Numbered from the stretch's first letter, positions 33,701-47,500 are shown. The stretch: 64,000 nt of DNA from Garcia nutans (GCA_947685225.1 CANTUV010000033.1:52429001-52493000); one strand, 5' to 3'. Notes: a model not told the origin generated them from the letters alone. Program-made: numbers and translations.

Positions 33701-36700
33701 TTCCCCCCTCACAATTTGACCCATAATTCTTCTTTACCTAAAATTGAACAAATTGAAAGAGGAAATTAGTACAAGATATTTTAATTTTCATTTTTCATTT
33801 TTACCTAACTTCCCACATTTTTCTTTCAGTCTCAAATTATCTGTATATACTTGTCAGGTGAGATAATATTTATACATTTGTCATATTAACTTGTCACTTC
33901 TCCTTAGTCCATTATAAAACAAACAAAACTACAAAAGTAAAGAGGATTCTTATCTTTTTTCTCTCCATCCCATCCAATTAAACAATTAAAAAAAACACAA
34001 TATTTACTTACTATAATATTTTATTTGATTTCCGTAAAATAATAGCCTTTTATTACTGACTCATCCTTTTATCAAACATAGAGTAACGGCGGTCATAGCT
34101 GAGGGGAGAATTTGTAACAGAAAAGTAAAAGGAGAGAGCGAGGGTCAGGAAAGTAATCAGAAATTAGGAAGAAAGAAAGTTAGGAATAGAGGTCATAGAG
34201 TTTTGAAGTAAAAGAAAGAAGGGGGGAGGGGGATTTTGGTGGGCTCCGGGTACAATTTCCAAGGCTCTTACTCCTCTCCTTCCCCCCTACGAGTCAGTGT
34301 AGAGTTTATTTGGGTGGCAGGTTCTGCAGTGAGTTTGACAGAATTTGGGATTTTCCCATAACTAGTATTTCAATTATCAACCCTGGTCTTGTTTAGAAAT
34401 ACTGTATTACCACGTTCTGTGGGTACTAGAAATTTTAACATTAACCTTTGCATCATTGTCAATCCGAGCTCTATCACATGGCCAGAATTTTTATAAATCG
34501 GACCAAACTGTACCACTAGTAATGAATTTTGGGCTCTTTTTTATTAAATTATATTCTTATGCCCACTGAATTTTTTGGGTTGCAGCAGAAATTTTATTGC
34601 GTTTTGGCTACTCAATAATATATCTTATTAAATTTCTTTTTTCATTTCAACTTTTACGAGGTTTCTTCAAGGCAGATTTCAATTTATGAAAAAACAATTA
34701 TAAAAAAAAAGGAAAGAAAATAAATGATGAGAGGAAATGGTGGAACTCATCAGTAGTTGAGTATTGTGAGATTAAAGTCTGATACAAAAGTAAAATGATA
34801 AATTAATTACATTGATTGGTATTTGGTAATATTGAGTTGTTGTGTGTTGTCTTCTCAAGAACATAAAAGGAATGTGTGGGTGGATGATGGCTATGGCTGC
34901 AAGGTGGCTCTGGTGTTATTGGCAGTAGAGGAAGTAGCTGTGCTTTGGAATTGGGCTTATTATGACTTTGGCAGGCACATTCAATGCGAGGGGGCGAAAT
35001 GCAACTACCCTCGTCGTTCTATCATACGGTAAACGGATCCCAGAACAATTATCTATTAAAATCACAGTTTTATCTCTCTCTTTTTTTTTCAATTATTATT
35101 ATTTTTATTTTCAATATTCACATGCTATTTCACATTGCAGTCGTGTCCTTGCCTTCTGACGAGTCAATTATTACTGGTAATTTTTGCTTGCGGGCAGAAG
35201 TAATTCTGACAAATTTACATTCCACTGGGGAAGAGAGAGATTTTAAAAATGGAAAAAATCACTCTCGCGCAGAGAGTTAAAAATTAGTATCGAGTTTAGA
35301 TATTGGCCACAGAAAACTGCACTAAAAATAACCACCTCTGCTCGATTTCCTGCTAACGAGTAGCTGCTAACTAATTCACTTTTAGTAATTTACGATTTTT
35401 TTTATACATGCAATTAATAAAAAAAAAATGAAAATTTAGAATTTAGAAGTTTGACTTTACACGTATTGTAGAAAGTTAAATGGCTTTTTCCCTGTCGTTT
35501 TAGCCTTTTTTTCCATTTAATCCGTAAGGAAAAAAAAAAAGAAACATTAACCACTGTATAAGATTACTTACTGGAATTTGCATTAGGAAAGCGTCATGAT
35601 CAACATCAAACAGTTGAGGCCAACATAATTGACGAAAATGGTTTAATTTGGCGATAATAATAAGAAGAGAAGAAGAAGAGTAAAGGCCTGTTTTGGTCAA
35701 TGCAATTATAATGGGGCGAAGAAACTTCTCAAATAAATAATAAAAATTCATAGGCCGACACCAAATAATTCGGAAAGAGTACTTTCCGGGATCATATTTT
35801 TATTTGGTTTGATATCATCAGGTCCCACATTTTGATACTGTACTATGATCATATATATATATATAATTGATTGATATTAATGGAGACGATAATTAATAAG
35901 GAGAAATCTATACCTTATAGTAAATAAGGAGAAATCGTCAATTTTATAATTAATAAGGAGAAATCTGTTTGATCGCCAAATACACTGACATGATGTTTAA
36001 AAGAAAGGTTAATATCCCTTTATAGATTTTCCATTTAATTACTCAAGGAAAGGTATACAATTCAACACACGTATTAGAAATTGGGTGGCCTCTAAGTTAT
36101 GCCAAATCAACGTGTTAATCACAGGTTGTTACAAATTCATAATTACCAAAAGTTAATTAGTGTAATAAACTTCATCCCCTCATTAGTCTAACATGATGAA
36201 ATTTAAGTGACTAACACTATATGTCTGCCGTCTGCGTACGATAGTAATCATTAATCAGAAGATTAACTAAAAAAGGAGAAGTAATCATGAAGCAAAGAAA
36301 TAACAGAGTACTTTTTCACCAAACAGCTAAAAGTAAATACTGGTTTATATTAATTAATTAATTACATGTATTAAGATATAGTCATTCTATTCGCATCGTA
36401 GTCGGCAAAGTCATTTATGTTTATATATACGTATATACTCAAGAAGGACACAAACTTAATTACCCAGGAAAAAGGAAAAAAAAAGTGCCCTGCACAATTC
36501 TATGACTAGATATAGTGGCGAAGCCAGTTTCTACGAGAGAGAAGTTAAAAAAGAAGAAGAAAGCTGAGGGGCCGAAGCTTCAGGGTTGAGAGGCTAAAGG
36601 TTGATTATATGTCCGGTAGCTGATAAGGGATCGTTAGCCTCCATCCGATTCCACCTGCTTTTATCACTGACATATATATTCAAATTAATCAATTTTTTAT

Positions 36701-37181
36701 TCACTGTCATTTTAAAATATAAAATTTATAAAAAATATAATTTTTCATAAAATATAATTAATTTAAATTTTATTAGCATGTCATACAAAAATTTATACTT
36801 TTACCGTAAAAATTTTGAAATATTCAATAAGTAAATAAATAAAGACAATATTATAAATTATATAATAAAAATACTATTTTTATTGATACTTCCATTCAAA
36901 ATTATTAAGTTTATTATTGATTCATTTATTCAAAATTGATAGAGAACATATGATCATATAATATAATATTACATTAAAAATTTAAAACACTTAATAAAAT
37001 AAAAATAATATTATAAATTACACAATAGAAATAATTGTTTTATTAATAATTCTCTTCAAATTATTTATAAATTTATTTTTTATTATATAAATTATTCTTT
37101 TAAAATTGAACTTTCTAATTAAATTATATATATATTTTTATCATTTCATCTACACGCGCTCCGAGATTATTTATAAATTTA
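30750..37181. other. Gene-poor AT-rich DNA with a few GC-richer islands
   Basis: Apart from the short RTE-like tail, nothing is identified. Less AT-rich islands occur at about 33,230-33,440, 34,080-34,350 (a purine-rich tract followed by a C-rich tract) and 34,850-35,040. None has a recognisable protein. At 35,890-35,970 the motif taaggagaaatc occurs three times. At about 36,515 a phrase resembles a hAT terminal repeat but has no partner. Confidence 0.6.
31190..31253 (+). mobile_element. 3' end of an RTE-type LINE or its SINE partner
   Basis: About 60 bases reading gccgatttcaacttgtttgg, a short link, gcttag, and a (TTG)n tail of about six units. This terminal wording and the TTG tail are typical of plant RTE LINEs and SINEs that share their 3' end. 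Only the tail is present, as expected for 5'-truncated retroposition. Confidence 0.5.
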
Positions 37182-37184
37182 TTA

Positions 37185-37910
37185 AGTCATCTCCAACAGT
37201 TTGCATCATTTTTTACACTATTTTAGTGCAAAACACTAAAATAGCGTAATATCATCTCCATTTGCACAATTTTTAACACCAAAAAAATATTCTTTTCATA
37301 TTCTTCACTCTCATTAATATTATATTAATTTTTAACTTTAACTTTATTTATTCATTTCACTACAAAAATTTCCTATCATTTTATATATTAACCCCATATA
37401 ATACATTAAATATAAAAATATATTAATTAAACATTAATTATAAAAATACATTAACCAAACATTAATTAAAAACATACATTAATTAGCAAATTAAAAATAA
37501 AATACACACATATATATTACATTATTAAAAAAATACAAATTAATTATTTTTCCAATTAATGTATTTTGTTTAATTATAATATATATATAATATCACTATT
37601 TCTATACAAAAAATTCCTAAATAAATAATTTATTATAAATACTACATATATTTAATATTATATTAATACAAATTAAATTTTCATAATTAAAATAAATTAA
37701 TAACACAATATATTATATAAATTAAAATAATTTAACCAAAATAAAAATTTAAACTTTTATACTTAATTAAAATTTAATCAAAATAAAAAAATAAAAAAAA
37801 TAGTATTTATGGCATACTACTATAGTAAAACTTTAAAATAATATAAATAATAGCATAAGATTGAAAAAAAAAAAAAGAATTTGGTGCGCTATTCTACGTT
37901 GGAGATGACC
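37185..37910. mobile_element. PIF/Harbinger-like MITE upstream of MIR390
   Basis: 726 very AT-rich bases bounded by TTA on both sides (37182-37184 and 37911-37913), the three-base target duplication of PIF/Harbinger elements. The terminal repeats are AGTCATCTCCAAC on the left and, in reverse complement, GGTCATCTCCAACG on the right. No transposase. The right end is about 340 bases upstream of the miR390 hairpin. Confidence 0.75.
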
Positions 37911-38150
37911 TTAGTGATACATTTAATTAAACTAAATATATGATACTTCTTTTTTATAATAGAAAAAAAGGTGGTGAGTTTGAATCCCGAAGGCGCCCCT
38001 CCCTTTGAGAATTTTGGAATTGATAAAAATATTATAAAAACTGGGAGGAAGTGTCGTTTGTCAAATGGAAAGGGTATTTAGTCAAGTTTCTCAAGGCTCC
38101 AGGACGAGCTGACATTTGTCTTCATATTCCACGTTCTCCTTCTCAGTCTC
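37911..38150. other. MIR390 proximal upstream region
   Basis: About 240 bases between the MITE and the TATA box, presumably the proximal promoter. I see no further named element, and no ORF. Confidence 0.5.
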
Positions 38151-38158
38151 TATAAATA
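38151..38158 (+). promoter_or_regulatory. TATA box of the MIR390 transcript
   Basis: tataaata follows a C/T-rich stretch, about 100 bases before the hairpin. It fits a pol II start near 38,180. Position-based inference. Confidence 0.6.
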
Positions 38159-38247
38159 CTGCCGCTTTCTCCCAAACCTTTCCCCTCATTTATACAAGAT
38201 TTGGAACACAGCTAGGGCTCCGTTTCATTTGCTAATTTAAAAGTATG

Positions 38248-38367
38248 GAAGAATCTGTCAAGCTCAGGAGGGATAGCACCATGGATATAATAATAAATCT
38301 TGCCTCTTGTTCTTGGGGTTTTGATATTCTCTATAGCGCTATCCATCCTGAGTTTCATTGGTTCTTC
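38248..38367 (+). ncRNA. MIR390: MIR390 precursor
   Basis: A 120-base hairpin. The 5' arm (38260-38280) equals canonical plant miR390 except at position 19, where A replaces G. The 3' arm (38337-38357) matches the miR390* strand of Arabidopsis MIR390a as I remember it. Stem pairing extends outward to gaagaa/ttcttc at the base. The A at position 19 faces a C, giving an A-C mismatch where the standard duplex pairs. miR390 loads AGO7 and cuts/primes TAS3 transcripts to make tasiR-ARFs, which repress ARF2/3/4 in leaf polarity and lateral root growth. The ORF that overlaps the hairpin is fortuitous. Neighbouring the MATE gene downstream agrees with the Arabidopsis MIR390A locus. Confidence 0.95.
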
Positions 38368-41196
38368 TTGCTCTGTTCTCTGTCCTCCGTTTCCATCTCT
38401 ATTTTCCCATGTTTCGGTCGCTTGATTTCTGTGCTGACATTTGAGAAGGTGATTTTACTTTCGTGGATACGCATATGTTATTTATTTCGTTTCTATATCT
38501 AGTCGTTTTTGAATTTCTTGTTTCTTTGATGCTTCATTCTCTACCTTCTTGTGCTTCTTCTTGATCAAGATGGAAATTAAATAAAAATAAAATAAAAAAT
38601 GAAACTTAAAATAGCATTACTTTTTTTTTTTGGTAAATAAAATAGCATTACTTTCTTCTTAAAGAACCATTATGAATTAATGAACTTGTTCATGGAACCC
38701 TAATTTTTATGCATGTTTCGTCTTCATGTAATCTTGCAATCTTTGAGCATCACTGATATTTCTTTTTCTTTCATTTCTTTTTGTTTCCCATATTGGTTAT
38801 GGTGGGGGCAGTCTGATTGTGGGTGGAGTTCACTTTGACGGCCATTATCTTACATACATAACAAATGCCGATGGTAATAAAATTGACATATGATCATAAC
38901 ACCGGATCTGGGATAGAAAAGGGCAAAATAATTAATGTAGGATAGGGCTTATCCAATGAAAAATGGAATAGGAGAGGGACGATTGGAGTTGGACTAGGGG
39001 ATATTGACTTGTTCTTCTATCCATCCACCACTTGCACTTTGGTAAATGATACAGTAGTAGTAAAGGTCACTGTCCTAGGCTTTTGAGTCATTTCCTTCTT
39101 CTCGTTGGCCCAACATTCAAGGGGTAAATGGATCTGCAATATCTGGCACTGATTTCGAGCTTCTGATATTTTTGCCCCCCTTTTCAGGTGACTCTGTTTC
39201 CACGCTTCCTCTCCTGCTTCCACTAAATTATCTCAGTTTAGCGCCTTTTCTTTTGTTTTTATTATACGGGCTAAGTTCTTCTAAAAAATTCGATTAAAAC
39301 CTTTTTTTTTATTATTTACGCATCGTACAATTAATTTCTCACTGTTTCTCTAATGGATGATGGAGATTCATATTTGTATCTCGGAGAAAGAAAATCAATA
39401 ACTCAAATAAAGGGGAAAAACTTGCATTATGTATTTTCATGTACCAAACAATTACGTATATTTTCTTGAGATTATATGACTTTTTTACCTAACAAATTTT
39501 TTCCAAAATATATGCTAAAAAATTTTTAGTATTGAGTTTGCTAATCTATGAATTAGACAGACAATAAGCAACTTGAGAAGATAAATTTATATTGTGAGGG
39601 GATATCTACTTCTGACTGTGAGAGGATTTGATTGAACAAGAAAATTAATCTAAAATTTATAAATACTAATATAATTACTGAGCTACTATAACCCACTATC
39701 ATACATGAAAATGTATTTGTCAAGGACAAGGCAATGATATGATTTTTGCTTTCTATGTTTAACATATTCGCTCTTTCGTCATTTATGAAATGAGAATTAT
39801 AGCAACAGATGCAATCAAAGAAAAATAAAGTTGTATTAAATGGTGTCAGGGAAACCTACCAAATTAACATTATTTTAGTCCTTTTACAGGCAATGCTAGC
39901 TGCATGGACGTTTCTATCCTTGGAATCCCATTGCCAAGTAATTAGGATTGTACTATATAATTTTATAATTAATTCATATAATTCTGTGATACTGCTAAAT
40001 GATCAAAATGGTCAAATAGATTTAAAATTTGTTATTTTGTATATTTCTAATTTTATTAATTTTTACAAGTTATTAAGTCAATGGTGTGAATCATAAATTG
40101 ACAAACTTATTTTGCAGTCCAATCTATCATTTCACCAATTCTACCAGAGCAGGTGGGAACATTTTCTCCATGGATGTGCTCACAGTTGAGCTGTATTGTA
40201 AGTTTGATCTCCAAGTTATAAAGTCAATATTATGAATCATATAATATTTTCTCAGTTGTTTTAGTGTGTGATGAGGTAGAAATTATCTTTTTTTCATTTT
40301 TTAGAGAAGTCAATGGTGTAATGTGATGAACTAAGGTCTGAAGACAGATCTAAATTTTATAAAGATTCAATTGAGAGACAGATCATCAAGAGCCCATTGA
40401 GAGAAAGATGCTAAATTTTATAAAGATTCAATCCGCTAGACTGCACTTTTTTTTTCTATAATTGATATCGAACAACTTCATGGCCAAGTGTAGGAGAGAG
40501 TTAAAGGAAGCTAGTGGCTTGATATGGAGGCATTATATAAAGACACGAGCTACTGAACTCAATGTGGAAACAGCTGAATCAATGCATAAAGGGAAATAAA
40601 AAAGCTGAGAAGAGAGGTAAGTTGAAGAGGTCAAATAAAAACGAAGTTGGATGCTTAACATGGAGGAAATCATTACAAATATTTTCTTTTTTTTTTAGGA
40701 AAATGTCAACAATAATTGTTCACACGATTTGAGTATTATTCATAGAGTAAGTGTAAAGTAAAATATATATCTTTTAAGTATCAATATTTTTTTTTGGAAC
40801 AGAAAATATCAATATTCAATTCAAATATTTTTGACATAAAACTAATTCATTCTTTTCCATTTAACTTTTTCTCTTTTTTAATATATGTGGGTGCGGTAAT
40901 ATTTTTAAGAATGCACATAACTTATCACAGTTGCTTAATTAAATTATATATTTACATAGTTCAGTCTATGTTTGCAGATATTAGTTGAAAACAAAATAAA
41001 GAATAATGTTAGGTTTAATTATTTTGTAATAAAAGACTAATTAACTTGAATCCAACTCTCATTCTCATGACAACTGACAAGGAAAAAAAAAATCAGCCGC
41101 ATGCGAAATAATAAATTTCAAAATTTATTTTTGTTGTTTTTGAATTATGGAACATTTTATAAAAAATTATAATTGGCAAATCAATTCTTTTCCGTT

Positions 41197-41227
<31 letters not shown>

Positions 41228-41543
41228 CAGGATATAGAGAAGCTAATCCCTTCAAAAGTGGTCAAAGGGTATGCGGCTCGGCCATCACAAAGATTTAGAT
41301 AAGTTAGCCCATCCAGACATTTTAGGCCTTGGCCTGGCTAGTAATATAATAAATGGGCTCAACAGCCCAAAAGAGAAACATATTTATTTTCTGAGCGCGC
41401 AATCTATCCGTTAAAATAGTTGAGATACAGAGAGGAAAAAACAAAGAAAAAAAAAAATCAAATCTATGGTTTCTGAGCTTTCCTGAGTAGATTTTAATTT
41501 TGGAAGAGGAAGTTTCTCATCCTCTGCAACACTTCCTCTGAGA
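38368..41543. other. Intergenic DNA between MIR390 and the MATE gene
   Basis: The first few hundred bases are probably the rest of the pri-miRNA. No protein gene is recognised. A 22-base phrase (ctaaattttataaagattca...) occurs twice about 60 bases apart near 40,350 and 40,410. A (TA)n tract lies at 41,198-41,221. Confidence 0.65.
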
Positions 41544-44500
41544 ATGGCCACTTCTCTATCACATATACATTCTTTTCAAATTAATTTATTACCTAAACCT
41601 CAATTTATCACTACAAACGTCGCTAATCGCTATGTTCGTTTACTAGCAGCTGCTCCCAGATCGTCACATGAAAAGATCACCACCACCAATAATTCTCTTC
41701 AAATTTCGTCAAGAGAGCCGAAAACTTCTATTTCTTGTAAACGGAATGATTTCCCCGAGTCACAATCGCCTTCCTCTTCGTCTCTGTCCGATTCGTCCTC
41801 TGGTTTTGTCGGCCGTTTAAGGTGCATTTACTATGGTACAAGCTGTTAAATTGTAACTTGATTAATTTCTTAGCTCTGACTTTCAAGGTATTGAAGTGTT
41901 TATGCGTTTTTCTTGCAGAGATATGTTTAAGATTGATGAGCTTGGTTTGGAGATTTTGTCAATTGCAGTACCTGCTGCCCTGGCTCTCGCTGCTGATCCC
42001 ATTACGTCACTTGTCGATACCGCGTTTGTTGGTCATATAGGTAGAGTTTCATTTCAGTTATAATTAACTTCTTGAAACATTTAGGATACATATATGTTGC
42101 AGCATAATTATTTTTTTTTTGGTGAATACAGCATAATTAGTTTAAGTTAATGGAATATACTACTTTTATTGGATTGATTCGAATCTGGAACTTGTTAATC
42201 TCACTACATGAGTTTTTTGTTCATTTTAGGATCGGTTGAATTGGCAGCAGTTGGGGTATCCGTTTCTGTATTCAATCTGGTTTCAAAGTTGTTTAATGTT
42301 CCATTACTTAACGTCACCACATCATTTGTGGCCGAAGAGCAGGCGTTGATTAGTAAAGCCAAAGGTTACGATGATTCTATTTGAATTTATGTGCTAAGAA
42401 ATAGTTTTTGTTAAATTTTATGAACTATTCTCGTTGTTACTTAATGAGGTTCTTTTTTTTTTGTTCTGTGGTGGCTATTTAGATTGTGATCAGTTTGAAG
42501 GCAAGACATACCTTCCATCTGTATCGACTTCTTTAGCGCTTGCTGCTGGTGTTGGCATTGCTGAAGCTATTGCACTCTTTTTTGGCTCGGGTTTCTTAAT
42601 AAATATCATGGGTATACCTGTTGTACGTCCTACTTCTTTATAATTTTTTTTAAGTGATGCATGTTTGAGAAATGAGACCTTGGATCTTTCCTGGCTTAGG
42701 TAGACCATTTTTTTTTGAAAATCTGACGTTATCTTGATGGCTGCCGGCATATATAGTCTTGAAATAGTAGGGCTGGAGATCTGCTCTCCCAAATGACATT
42801 GAATTTTGTATGAGAAGGTGGCTTCTATCCTGGATTTAGGGTCTAGTTTTTCCACTTTCAATATCTAAGATAGTTAATTCTAAGAAGAAAAAAAATAGAA
42901 ATCAAGGCTTCTGCATGCTTTTCCTTGGCAAAAAAAGTGTTGGTTATGCATTATACATTCTTGCTGCTTCTTTTCTTTTATATCAAGCATGCATATTTTA
43001 GATTGTGAATTTTTTCTGGATGTATGTTTGTGTCTTGCACCAAATGTTTTAGTATTGACAAAAAATGCCAACTTTTGCTGGAATTTGCTATATTATAGGA
43101 TTCGCCCATGCGAGTACCAGCTGAGAATTTTCTTGCTTGGAGGGCCTTTGGTTCTCCACCCATTGTGATTGCACTTGCTGCACAAGGAACTTTTCGCGGA
43201 TTTAAGGACACAAAGATACCTCTATATGCAGTCGGCAAGTATCACAGACATCATCATATTTCTGTTTATTTCTATTTCATGCTTACCAGTACAATTTTTT
43301 CCAGCTATTAGGCTATCCCTGCAGTTAATTGCCAATGTTTTTCTTGTTCTATTAACGTTGATGACTGAATGCTCAAGAGTTGCCTGGAATAGAAAGTGCA
43401 TAAGTCCAATTGTCCAATTTTCCAACAGTACATCTTGTATCTTGCTGCATGCTTATAAGCATTTTTGGGAAACTTGATTATACGTATGTCATATGGCTAT
43501 AGCTTCTTTTTCTCTCTTACTCATACATTTGTTTATCTCATGTAGCTGTAACTTCTTTTTCTCTCTTACTCGTATATTTGTTTATCGCAGATGGCTGTAG
43601 CTTCTTTTTCTCTCTCACTCATACATCTGTCATCAGATAATCCTGAAAAACATCTTTTATCTTTTAGTTAGCTTTTAGTGCTTTGTGCTTACAGAATCAT
43701 TGTCTAATCACTAATGAAGCAAGTACTTGTGTGCATGGAATCTACTTTGCTGGAAAAGATGCACTATTTGGTCATATATATGTATATATATTCTGGAAAT
43801 TGATGCTGCATTTCGTGTTTGATAAGGTCAAAGCATAAACTTCATTGTTTTGTTGTTAGCCAATAGCAAGCTTAAATAATGTTGTTATCTGGATTATCAG
43901 GTGCTGGCAACTTACTGAATGCGATATTGGATCCAATTTTGATATTTGTGTTTGGTTTTGGCATTGGTGGTGCTGCAATTGCTACTGTGATTTCTGAGTA
44001 CGTAAGTAATGTGGTAAACTTAATAATATCAGTGCCTTTTACACATGATGAGCCTGTATTTTAGGAAGTGGGGTTGAACTTTTTGCTTGGTCAATTTACC
44101 CAATATTCATTTTTCTCCAGATATATTATTGCTTTTATCCTTCTATGGGAGTTGAATGGTAGAGTATCACTAATCTCACCAGACTTTGATGGGAAGAAAG
44201 TTGTCCGCTATCTAAGTTCTGGTGCGTTTTCTTGCCAACTTTTATGATATCGGGTTATGGTCACAAAAGGTAATAATCCACTGGATGTGATTGAAAAAAT
44301 TCTATTATAAAACCATAGTAAACTCATTTGGCCATTGATCCATTGATTCAACTGCAAGGAAACAAATTTCAGAATAACATAATGAAGGGGAAAAGCTTGA
44401 CTGCTGACGAGCATGGTGGAAATAGAAGCGTTTATTATTATTTCATAAGAATAAAGAGGAAAAAAATTTTGTTCATCCAACTAATCTGTTACTCTTTGAA

Positions 44501-47500
44501 CTTAACTGTGAAGTTACTAGTTGGAAATGCTTACACTTTAGGGTATTACAAGGGCAAAGTTTTGAATCCTGAAATTAGCTACTTCATGTTGAGGTGCTTA
44601 AGCGTGGGAAAGTTCCAAAGTTTCCTTCTAGGGCATGCTGCTTTGGGACCTTAATCAAGTGATGACTTGTTTGTGTAGGCAGCATGAACAAAGTAATGTA
44701 GGCATATAAAAGACCAGGTTGATCCTGATCAAGTTGCAATACTTTCATTGAATAGAGATTTTGCCACAGTTTCTCTTTTTGACACGCGGGTTTCGTATAT
44801 TTTTATAGTTAATTTATTGATTATAATAGTTGTAATTTCGTAATTAGTTTAGATTTGCTTTTCTTATTTAGAGTTTCCTGCCCCATAAATGGGCCTGTTA
44901 CGTAATAGTTTTTGGGACTGATTATTAATAAAAAATCTGAGACCAGTAGAATTTTTTTGAGTATACCCACTTGTTGTATGGTCTGCTGGTGGTGAAATAT
45001 TATTTATAGACTAGTTGAATGTAAAAAAGATAACATTTAGTAACAGTTAAAAAAATTAACTTAGGTTGAGTCTCTATTATGGCATCAATAAGTTCTTCTG
45101 TTCAAGCTTGAATAGTTTAAATTTAATTTCTTGCCTAAAATAAATTGAATCAAGCTTGAACAACATTATTCTGGGCTGGCTTAGCCTGTTTACTCCCCTG
45201 ATGACATGAGCTTAGCATTTATGTGTCATGTTTAAATGGACCCCTTTTACCCGGTTTAAAGATTTTCTTCTATATCTTATATATTTTCTTCTGTAAATAT
45301 TTCAAGTTATGTTCATGATTAGATTTTTTTTTTCAAGCATCTTAACCATTGCGACAACCTTCATTTGCCAAGCTAGTCCAATGCAAAAACTGTGTAAACA
45401 AGCTGACTTTATGTTCTGCAATCATGGAGTCCTTCAAGTTAAGTTTCTTCTCAATCAACTTGGTAATATGTTCTATTACTTGCAGGTGGTCTCCTTATTT
45501 GCAGGACCATAGCAGTGCTTTTAACAATGACATTGTCCACGTCCATGGCAGCTAGGGAGGGCCCCATACCTATGGCTGGTCATCAGATCTGCATGCAAGT
45601 CTGGTTGGCTATATCTTTGCTTAATGATGCTTTAGCTCTGGCTGGTCAGGTAAACAGAATATCCTTTTGTCTTTACTGCATCTTCATTTAAGTTAGGACA
45701 TAAAATTACTAGAAATAGATTCTTAACTTAGAAACTCCAATAAACTTTTCCAGCACAAAATTTTGGGTTTGACAGTTCATACATGTGTTGTAACTGAGAT
45801 TGACATTTTGAGAGTTTATGCAAAACTGCAACTTCGCACACAAATGAAGCTATATTATGGAGAAAAATAAGCTTAAAAGTTTGTTTTGGTGCTGTTGAAT
45901 ACCTAAGTCATGATTTATTAGTTTTACCATTGAAAATTTTAATGATGGAGCAACAATAGCATGCTGGAATAGTCTTTTAGAAGTCGAATACCCTCCTTCA
46001 TTGTAACTAAGCATTCTCCACCTAGCATATGAACATGGCAGTCTAGAAAAAAATATGGGATTATATTTTAATTTTGCTATTCTTTTGCCATTCTCCATAG
46101 AAGTTGACAATGCAGGCTCATATACATTAACCCTGCGTTGTCATCTCTCTTGGTTTATTTGCTTATTTGGCATGCTTGGAAACAACCACCTGTTACCATT
46201 TTTAGTAGTCTCAGTAATTCTTCCTCATTCAAGAAACAAACTGAAAATTGTAAATAAATGGACAGTCAAGAAAATATAAAAGCTAGGTGTGGAATTGCTT
46301 TTCTGTAATCATGGAAAGAAGCCTATAACACATAGGAACATGGTATCCAGCAAAGAGTTGAGCTGCTTCCATATTTCATAATATACCTAGAGGTATCATG
46401 GGACAATAGTTAAGTTTTTCCATTTGGCTTTTCTTCAACTGTTAATACTTGGTATTATTTTACAGGCTCTTCTGGCCAGTGGTTACTCTCAAGGAAATTA
46501 TGATCAAGCACGTCAAGTGATTTACAGAGTTCTACAGGTATATAGTAAGGCTTAACTTTATTCCATTTTCATTTTAGAATGAGATTACGTTTTTTAAGTG
46601 TTGCAAAATTTGGCTGATTCGACTCTGCTATGGTTCACTGCTTCACTTGTCAAGCAGATTGGTTGTGTGACTGGAATTGCTTTGGGTGTTGTATTGTCTC
46701 TTGGTTTTGGAGCATTTTCCAGCTTGTTCAGCACAGATTCAGAAGTTCTGGAGATTGCCTGGTCTGGTGTTTTGGTGAAGATATTCCTTCAGATCTCTTT
46801 TCTTGGAGAAATTTATATGTTCTGTTTAGAGTATTTTCCAACAGAATGCGTGAATTTCATATTTGTTCCATGCAGAAATTTATATGTTCTGTTTAGAATA
46901 TTTGCCGACAATATGGGATGGGCTGGTGGGTACCTATTGAAAGGGGTTTCAGTTCTCTTGCCCTTTTGCTATACAGATCTATATATGTGTAACACATTGT
47001 ATTTTGTTATGAACCTTTTGAGTTAAGTAATACACTGATACTGTTAGAAGAATGCATAGACTTTGTCCAATTCTGCTGAAGTCCTGTCACGGATACCTTA
47101 ATTGAGTTCAAGTAACTTTCTGATTTTGTTAGACATGTGTCCTTTATACCATCTTATGCATGTGATTGGTAAACATAATGTTGCAATGCTTATTAACAAG
47201 TTTGACATTGTCTTGTAGTTTGTTGCTGGGTCTCAACCAATGAATGCAATTGCATTTGTTCTAGACGGGCTCTACTATGGTGTTTCAGATTTTGGATATG
47301 CTGCCTACTCTATGGTTAGTTCTTGTTCATATTATTAGCAAGCTTGATGATTGGATATATTTTTCCCTTTCTCAGCTCCTTATCTGTAATGCATAGGTAA
47401 TAGTAGGGCTGATCTCTTCCGTGTTCATATTTATGGCTGCTACTGTATGTGGTCTTGCTGGAGTCTGGACTGGGTTATTTCTCTTTATGACCTTGCGAGT

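Noticed and set aside
36510..36540. Phrase agtggcgaagccag resembling a hAT terminal repeat
   Set aside because: No matching inverted end or 8-base duplication found nearby, so no element can be drawn.
37970..38005. gtttgaatccc-like B-box phrase
   Set aside because: No A-box at proper spacing and no tRNA fold, so not called as a tRNA or SINE.
38245..38502. 85-codon ORF starting just before the miR390 hairpin
   Set aside because: It runs through both miRNA arms; the hairpin explains the sequence and the translation has no known domain.
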